Shown: piece by piece, positions 57,289 to 64,000 of the stretch
How positions within the stretch are numbered: the stretch's first letter is position 1
Layout of the letters: the number at the start of each line of letters is the position of its first letter
Assembly: GCA_021234155.1 (NCBI GenBank)
Contig: JAJEKV010000003.1
Span: 32,287,166 to 32,351,165 of the forward strand
Source of the DNA: Isoetes taiwanensis
Lineage: Eukaryota > Streptophyta > Lycopodiopsida > Isoetales > Isoetaceae
Reading direction: 5' to 3'
Length of the DNA: 64,000 nucleotides
The notes under the pieces: model-generated
The model's database searches: none
The model's input: only the letters and a program-made list of their open reading frames with translations
Told to the model about the DNA's origin: nothing
Made by a program: the position numbers and the translations under genes

Positions 57289-59560
57289 ATTAATATTTTG
57301 TTTCAGCAGAGGTCAAATTTGATCTATCACGTTTGAAACATTTCCATACATTGAGCAGAGCAAATAATAATGTTGGGCAATATTGCATGACGGACCATCT
57401 CCATGATGCATATCATAAATTTGTTCTTACCATATGGAAAGCTATTGGGTTAATGGGTTCATGTTGTATTTATATGCATTTTAAATAACCATTTTTTTTT
57501 GCATAGATATATTGGCAACTCTGAGAGGTTAGAATTCTCCATGCTCAAACACAGTTCAATTTTTGTATGTTTGAACTTAGATTCTTTTGATTTAATGCAA
57601 AACATCTTTTCGTAGCAGTCGTTATGGTCAATATTCTTCTATCATGCGGGCACTGAACACAAGGCAACAAAGTGCAGGTTCAAATTATACACGTTCTAGC
57701 ATGTATAGACGAGTTGGGGAAGAGAAACGTTTGCGGCGGCCTTGGCCGCCGCGATAAGTTTCTTGTACTTCTAAAAGCATGCCACAAAGGTGCAAATAAC
57801 ACAACTTGTCACAAGTTCTAAACTTTCTTTAGAAGTTAATAGAAAATATTTTACTATGTCAATCAATTATCCTAATATTATTATGGTTATAAGGATGAGG
57901 GGGGTTTCTCATGCCCCCTCATCCACAACCCATACATGCATACCCCATGGACTCCCTTGAATCCCCACCGTCTGCTTAAAAGCCAATGGTCCAGATGATG
58001 ACAGGTCATGGGGGATTTATGTATGTATCATTTGTTGCAGGTGTGTAGCCATGGGTGGGGACATAGGCCATAGTTGTGAACCGTTGGATGAAAATATAGA
58101 AGCAAATCTTGGCGGTTGGTTGTGAGCAGGGGATGCAAGGAGTGTGTGAGAAAGAGGGGTTTAATTATTGGCGTTGAAATTGAAGGGAATTTGGGGCTTT
58201 TCATCTCGATCGTTCAAGGCGAAGTTCGACATTAGGGAACAATGAAGGAGGAATGAGAGTTTCGTGGTATTTGCTGTGCATTCTTCCTCCTGAGCATTCT
58301 GAGCATTCTGTGTTCGTAGATTGTGATCTCCAGGTTTTAGTTATGGTGGTCGGAGCAGACAGTGTTAAATGTGGCTGGGCACGTGGGTGGAAGGGGAATG
58401 AGGTAAGGAAGACTGTGGCTTCTTAAATGGGTGTGGGTTATAGTGTTCGGAGTTACATTGGGCGTTTTGTGATAGCTCATTGCGGTGATTGAAGGTTTTG
58501 GCAAATGAAGGTCTGTGAATTGAATTGAAGATTGTATGGCATAGAAATATAGACTAGTGGGGTCTTGGAATAGTATCAAAGAAATAGTATGCTTGGTCAA
58601 GTTATGGTTGGCAAATATAAAGGTATTAGAAAGTAGTTGGGGCAGCTACTTGCTTTCTGAATGGGTCCTAGATTTGTGTTAAAGCTAGAGAATTGAGCGT
58701 GTTTGGAATTTTGAAAGTTGTTGCTAAGCTTGAATTAGAAAGATGAAATTGTAGGAAGCTTGAAAGTTAGTTAAATTTGTGAATGCTAAAGAGAAAGAAA
58801 GCTGTTGGTAAGATTGCATTGAAATTGTGGACATGCAGCTTATAATCAACAAAATTCAATTAACAAGTATTCAGATGATCCACTTACCAGATTCGAAGGA
58901 TTATATGAGAGTTTATGCAGATTACAAAGGAGTAATGATCTTGAAGCACATGCTATCCTCTAATTCGAGTGCATAGTGTTTCTCAGTTAGTGTATAGTGT
59001 ATAGTCCCTCTTGAGGCGGATGTGTTGGATATATGGGCTGGTATATACTATCATGGCAAAATATGTTATAAAAAAAACATAGATTTTATATCACATTACG
59101 ATAAGAAACATTGAGTTATTTTGGGGGAAAAACGAAAAGGAATTGTGCAAAACTGATCCGCTTTATGAAGTTACAAAGTTTGAGAAATTAAAGGCTGGTG
59201 CAAAAATTAGTATGACAAAGGATCAGGGTGTGTTTGTAAGTACTTCATCAAAGAGTCTAATTAAGTGCTCAACTATGTTACACATTAAACAACTTAATCC
59301 TTAGGGCCAAAAAAATGATTTTCCCATGGTAAGATTAAGCTTGCAAAAGTCATTTGAATGCATGGTCCAGAGCAAAATAAGTTGATAGTCAAGTAATCTG
59401 AAATAACTACTTATACATTAGTTTGTTGAGGCGACTCTTGGTCATGGATTTGCGAGAATTCCCATATTGGTCATGGATTTTTTCATATGGTTGCAAGTTG
59501 TCCACATTTATTATCTTCATATGTTTGGAAGTAGTGAAAGCTTGAAACCTACTTAAAATT
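57289..59560. other. Non-coding, upstream of Helitron remnant
   Basis: No gene recognised. It contains the GC-rich hairpin at 57733-57752. At 58200-58900 there is a G-rich plus strand without long frames. Confidence 0.35.
57733..57752. repeat. Perfect 9-bp-stem GC hairpin
   Basis: gcggcggcc-tt-ggccgccgc. Helitron 3' ends carry such hairpins about 10 bp before a CTRR terminus. Here the following bases run gataagtttcttg, which does not give CTRR, so the link is not supported. Confidence 0.7.
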
Positions 59561-59965
59561 GTGAGGGCTTAAATTTAAGGGGACTATTTATATATTGAGT
59601 AGTTTGTTTGATGTTGATGTTGCTTTGTATGTGCAGGGAGTGCGGGTTGGAGAATAAGGTTTCGTGAGTGGTATTGGGCGTGACGGCAAATGGAGGGTGT
59701 TTTGTCATCTACGTTGTTTGGTAAGGTCATGGTATTTTTTGGATTGTAATGAGTAAGGTTGTCTTGATGAGTTTGCTGGTGTGTTAAACATTCTAGGATT
59801 TGGGTAGCAGGTAGTAAGTTGGATATTTGTGTATGTATGCGTGTTGAAAAATTTGGAGTGTGAGGTTGTAATGCCAAGGTCTAGAGTAGAGATTGATCCT
59901 AGTCAGATATACTTTGCTGATGAGCTTAGAAGATTGAGGCGAAATGAGGATGGGTGAAGATGGTA
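59560..59965 (+). repeat. First copy of Helitron 5' region (leader plus first codons)
   Basis: Direct repeat of 60665-61065. It includes leader sequence (tttgtttgatgttgatgtt, aaggtcatggtattttt) and the replicase start, MPRSRVEIDPSQIYFADELR, then LRRLRRNE and a stop. The second copy continues into the longer frame. Confidence 0.8.
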
Positions 59966-60664
59966 TGCAAATTTGGCTTAGAATACCTTTCGCTCTTGAC
60001 GATGGGTAGCCTTAGCATAACCCTTGCTCGTTTTTACTCTTGCAGGATGAAAAATAGGGTAGAGATAAATGGGCTTATATGCTTATTCAAGGAAGGATTC
60101 TTCAAAATGCGTCCATTTGAAAGCTACAAATCCATGCTGACACCAAGGTTGAGTCTAAGAGTGGCGACAATACATATTTTTGCTCGATTTCTTAAGTTCA
60201 AATATCAAAGCAACGGACTAAGAAGCGGTCTAGTTGAACAACGCACTCATAATTGAGCAAACATGTGAGATGGGATTAACATCCGAAAGTGTATCAGTGA
60301 TAAATATAGGCTCCACTTTTGTTTGGAGACCTTCCTTTGCAGAAGCATGGGCATTCTATCGTTGTAAAGGAACAAACCTCAATGCCTGGTCATAGTTTTG
60401 CAGCTACTTGATCAGATCATATAGATTTTGGTATAAAAGGTAACGGTTCATATATGCAATCGATTGCCTAGCCGACTATATACTTGACAATGCAACTCCT
60501 GGTTTTTGAAGTACATAAAATTTCTACGGACATAGAATAGATATAATCTCATCTCAGTGCGATTTTAAATAGGTGTACAAGGAAAATTATGGCCATAATT
60601 TCTGCTCAAGGTACAAATCCATACCTTGGTTTAATCTATTTGTAGTGAAAACTTGAAACTTACT
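59966..60664. other. Spacer between duplicated Helitron 5' regions
   Basis: A plus-strand frame at 59954-60256 has no recognisable domain. No element ends are visible. Confidence 0.35.
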
Positions 60665-60971
60665 TAAATTTGTGAGGGCTTAAATTTAAGGGAACTATTT
60701 ACATGTTGAGTAGTTTGTTTGATGTTGATGTTACTTTGGAGGGTTCCGTGAGTGGAATTGGGAGGCGTCTTGGAGGGTGGTGGAGGGTGGCTGGTCATCT
60801 ACGTCATCTCGTTGTTTGGTAAGGTCATGGTATTTTTGGATTGTCATGAGTAAGGTTGTGTTGGTGAGAGTCTGGCTGATGTATTAAATATTCTAGGATT
60901 TGGGTACTTGGTAGTAGGTTGAATATTTGTGTGTGTATGCGTGTTCGAAAGGACTGGAGTGTGAGGTTGTA

Positions 60972-62240
60972 ATGCCAAGGCCTAGAGTAGAGATTGATCC
61001 AAGTCAGACATACTCTGCTGATGAGCTTAGAAGATTGAGGCGAAATGAGTATAGGCGGAGATGGTATGCGGAGTTGTCTCAAGAGAGGAGAGATGAGTTG
61101 AGGCAGCGGAGAAGGGGTTCAGGTGGTCATCGGGTGGGGGGATTGGGTGGGAGGCATACTGAGGAAGAGGGTGTCAGTGGGCAGCAGATGCCAAGAGATG
61201 TGGAGAGTGTTCTAGAAGTGGCGATTGTGCCAAGCATGGCGGTTATACATTGGCAACGGCGTATACAAAGGATTCAAGCCCGTCCTATTCCATCTGGTAG
61301 TGAATTCATGTGGAACAAATTTTGTGTGCATTGTCACATTGCGTTATTGCCTGGTGAGAAATCTTCTGTTGCAATCGTGGAGGGCGTATTCTACCAAAGT
61401 TACCTGAATTGCCTGTTCGCTGAGGGATGTTTATGAGCAAAGCGAGGATTTAATCACGAAAAAGTCGTGCATTAAACCATCTGTTTGCCTTCAATGGGCT
61501 TGGTGTTGCTGGTGGAGAGTTTGTGTAGTTACGGATGCCATCCTCAGTTGCTTTGATGGGTAGGACATACCATAAAATACATCCTACGTCAAAACCTGGC
61601 CAGTCATTGCATTGGTATATTCATGACAGTAGTGAGAGAGAGCGGGTTGAGAGAGGAAGTTATTGCACTGTTGCATGGGTGGCCTTGAATAGCGGCGACT
61701 CTAGAGGCTGTTAATCCTTACTGTCGCATGATAAGGCGAGTCAAGGAAATGCGCTTGGAGTCTGTGTTCTTGACATTGAATGGGGCAGTTGCGAGTGATG
61801 AAGTTGCTGCCATAGTGCATACAAATAACGCAGTCACAATTAATCCAAGGATAGCGGTTTTTTGGCTTCACCAGGATCAACGACCAGTTTTTATGAGTAT
61901 ATTGGATCCGCAGTATGAACCCTTGCAATATCCGCTTATATTTCGGTGGGACGGGGGGTGGTTCCCTGATAATGACTAGCAGATGTCCTTGTTGGATTGG
62001 TATAGGTCACGTTTGCTCCATGAGGTGCGGTTCCTTCAGTTAGGGCGTCTGACTTGTGAATACCTTGTGGATATGTATTCTAGGGTCGAAGAAGCAAAGC
62101 TGAATTTCTTGGCAACTAATGGATATGAGAGGTCGAGGTCTATGGTTGATAATTCAAATGTTGACGAGGATGATGATTTTGTTGAGAACCAGGGTGGGCA
62201 GTATATCCGACGGTTGCTCCCTTCGTCTTTCATTGGTTCT
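60972..62240 (+). pseudogene. Helitron Rep/helicase N-terminal region, decayed
   Basis: Helitrons encode a Rep-helicase for rolling-circle transposition. Frames joined by shifts read MPRPRVEIDPSQTYSADELR, RRRWYAELSQERRDELRQRR, FCVHCHIALLPGEKS (zinc-finger-like), RILPKLPELPVR, ALNHLFAFNGLGVAGGEFV, RTYHKIHPTSKPGQSLHWYI, DEVAAIVHTN, LDPQYEPLQYPLIF, LDWYRSRLLHEVRFLQLGRL, EYLVDMYSRVEEAKLN and IRRLLPSSFIGS. Their order matches the Helitron-like N domain of plant elements. At least four frameshifts or stops interrupt it. The sequence ends at about 62240, where hAT3 begins, so the HUH nuclease and helicase parts are missing. Confidence 0.88.
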
Positions 62241-63232
62241 AGGTCTTCCTCTTCTGTGTCATCTGGATCTGCATAATGTGTAGTAGTAGATGAAGAAGCC
62301 ATCTCAGAAATACAGGCCCGTGATCGTGATCTAGTTCGGGGCAGGTCAGCCTCTACCATTTCATTATGCAAGAGAGCATAAATATCTCTTTCTGCTGGTC
62401 TGATTACAGGAAGTTTATCAGTAGGAGTTTTAGTGATATCAATGTGATCAACATTGACTTGATTTACACACGACAGTTCCTTGAACTTATCTAGCAGCCT
62501 TAGATTTTCTCTACAATATATGAGTCGCTCAAGTTGATTCAGAGCTAACCTATTCCGCTGGTTGGTTTGTATTAGTGAATATGCACTCCGGTTTAGATTC
62601 AAGCATGGGCACAGTAGCACAATCCTGAGACAAAATACGCAATGCTAACTTCTGCAATTCAGGAGTGGATGAGCCATAAGACATTTGCATGTTGCTTCCT
62701 TTGCATTTGCAACACATTACCCTTGCGTAATGTTTGTTGTTTCTTGACAACTGGAGATGAATGTGGAGGGCGAGTACTAGCACTCACAAAGGAAGCACCT
62801 TGACTCTCGTCAATTAGAGGAGATGAACCAGAGGTGGATACACCTACAAGCGAGATGGTGCAGCAGAAAATCAGCAACAATAATTCCAAATCTAGTAATC
62901 AAGTTACGTATTATAAAGTATATTTTGCCCATACCTGGATGAGGCATGCTAAAAGAGTCAACTTCTGCTATCATATCTTCATCTTCACCAATTCCTTGGC
63001 TTCTAGAGTCACCATACAAATCAATAAGCTCTTTTAACATATCATCGGGCACCTTTGGGGCATTTTTTACTCCCTTGCTAGGTTTTCCAATAAGATGCGC
63101 AATCATTAGGTGTGGCGAGACCCATGCACAAGCTTTGTCATAATATTTGCAATTCCAACTCCTATTTCCAGAGACATTCTTTGTAACATTTTTGGTACAA
63201 ATATCCCAATATTTGCTCGTAGACAGTGGCAT
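62036..63232 (-). pseudogene. hAT3 transposase remnant, core deleted and frameshifted
   Basis: The BED exon (63232-62935) has lost its regular finger: hAT1 reads CKYCDKLVHGS and hAT3 reads CKYYDKACAWV, with a shifted frame and the second cysteine changed to tyrosine. The exon 2 fragment reads ...KQQTLRKGNVLQMQRKQHAN, followed directly by C-terminal coding sequence, with a frameshift between DCATVPMLE and NQRNRLALNQ. The tail frame then runs on into antisense Helitron sequence (below about 62241). It cannot encode a working transposase, but its ends could still be mobilised by an hAT1-type enzyme. Confidence 0.8.
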
Positions 63233-64000
63233 TGTTCTTTACTCGATCAAAGCGAATATTGAAGGAAAAATCAGACTTTGGAAAATCAAACCTTTGAATG
63301 AGATGAAAATAAAATGTAAACATACAATGAACTTAGGTCGTCAAATCAGTAGTTCCAAAGAGACCAAGACTTGATTGAAGAAATCACGTCAACAAATCGC
63401 AGCAGACCGGCGCTTGATTGAAGAAATCGGCGTCAACAAATCCCCCGCCATAAACAAAATCCACATCAATCAAAATGCGACGTTCTGTCACAAGTAGAAT
63501 TCACAAAAGCCATAGTTGCTTACACTCATAAGGTAGTCAAAGACCCATGTCTATAATGGGTGTTTGCTCAAACGATTCACACCGCAAGTCAAAATGGAAA
63601 AATCAATACAAAATTTGAGGTTGTAGATAAGAAATTGCAGTTGAATGAAGAGTGCATAGCAAAGTTAATGTCCGCTTTGGCAAGGTCAATTATCTCTGCA
63701 CTGCTACCTTTGCTACAACTAGAAACAAAAGGATAACCCACTTAGGAAAGCTAAGGACATATCCAAGGGTTGAGCTTTACTCCGAGTATTTGTCATGAGT
63801 ATTTACCTTTTCTCAGTAGCTTTTCCACTCTCAAATGGCCCTCCATCCAACTCTATACCTGGTAAGCATTTTAATAGTTAGAATGCAAAGACAACTTTTC
63901 AGCTTTTAGTTATTGCATGCAACGTCATTCAGCTTATTCGTAACAATCAACAATTGCTTGCTTTGGTTGAACCTGTTCACTTGCAAAAGAGATGACTGAA
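62241..64000 (-). mobile_element. hAT3: internally deleted relative of hAT1, partial
   Basis: From 62683 to the window end, the sequence is nearly identical to hAT1 at 54318-55640: transposase exon 1 start near 63232, intron, start of exon 2, and the 5' flanking segment. At 62683 it jumps from exon 2 (after MQRKQHANV) to hAT dimerisation and tail coding sequence (KLALRILSQDCATV, NRLALNQLERLIYCRENLRL, ...MASSS, DDTEEEDLEP). About 1.2 kb of core is thus absent. The 3' part is clearly more diverged from hAT1 than the 5' part. It joins Helitron sequence at about 62241 without a visible terminal repeat. It continues beyond the window. Confidence 0.85.

Noticed and set aside
57733-57752. GC hairpin as a Helitron 3' end
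   Set aside because: No CTRR terminus at the expected distance and no TC 5' end paired with it.

Overview
The window is plant nuclear DNA and looks like a transposon graveyard. The plant calls rest on a plant-type ionotropic glutamate receptor, an AGC kinase fragment of the D6PK type, GT-AG introns, and the transposon families present. A divergent HSP70 of the HSPA12 type and the depth of nesting suggest a large-genome plant, perhaps a fern, lycophyte or gymnosperm; that placement is inference. I see no clearly intact host gene. The one uninterrupted long reading frame, a Myb/SANT-type protein, lies inside a transposon.

Left third (1-24.7 kb). A glutamate receptor pseudogene on the minus strand (3521-6598) is split by a 797-bp hAT element and carries frameshifts and a stop codon. 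About 7 kb of low-information repeats follow, with a possible tyrosine-recombinase remnant. A Mutator-type element (13591-15907) carries a captured kinase fragment and sits about 140 bp upstream of the HSPA12-like start codon. That HSPA12-like gene (16050-24636, plus strand) appears intronless. Two elements cut it: one flanked by TA dinucleotides (16290-19227, itself hit by a 495-bp Mutator-type MITE) and one CACTA element (19520-23386). Removing each element with one target duplication restores the reading frame.

Middle (25.7-31.3 kb). A PIF/Harbinger-type element (25677-29915; TTA target site) holds the Myb/SANT-like gene and a tRNA-derived SINE. A tandem duplication of about 690 bp follows it.

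Right half (32.7-57.3 kb). This is one four-level nest. hAT1 (32738-57280) has its last transposase exon split by an 18.9-kb element with CAC termini and a 3-bp ATG target duplication (33411-52330). That element carries inverted 19-bp minisatellites, a telo-box palindrome repeat and an ~820-bp macrosatellite, but no recognisable transposase. Its right subterminal repeats were invaded by a dispersed repeat (46009-52069), which was in turn invaded by hAT2 (46352-50836). The empty site for hAT2 survives in the inverted copy of the dispersed repeat at 1294-2899.

Right end (57.3-64 kb). A decayed Helitron replicase N-terminal region abuts hAT3, an internally deleted relative of hAT1 that runs off the window.

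All element boundaries come from reading terminal repeats and target duplications by eye. No alignments or database searches were run.
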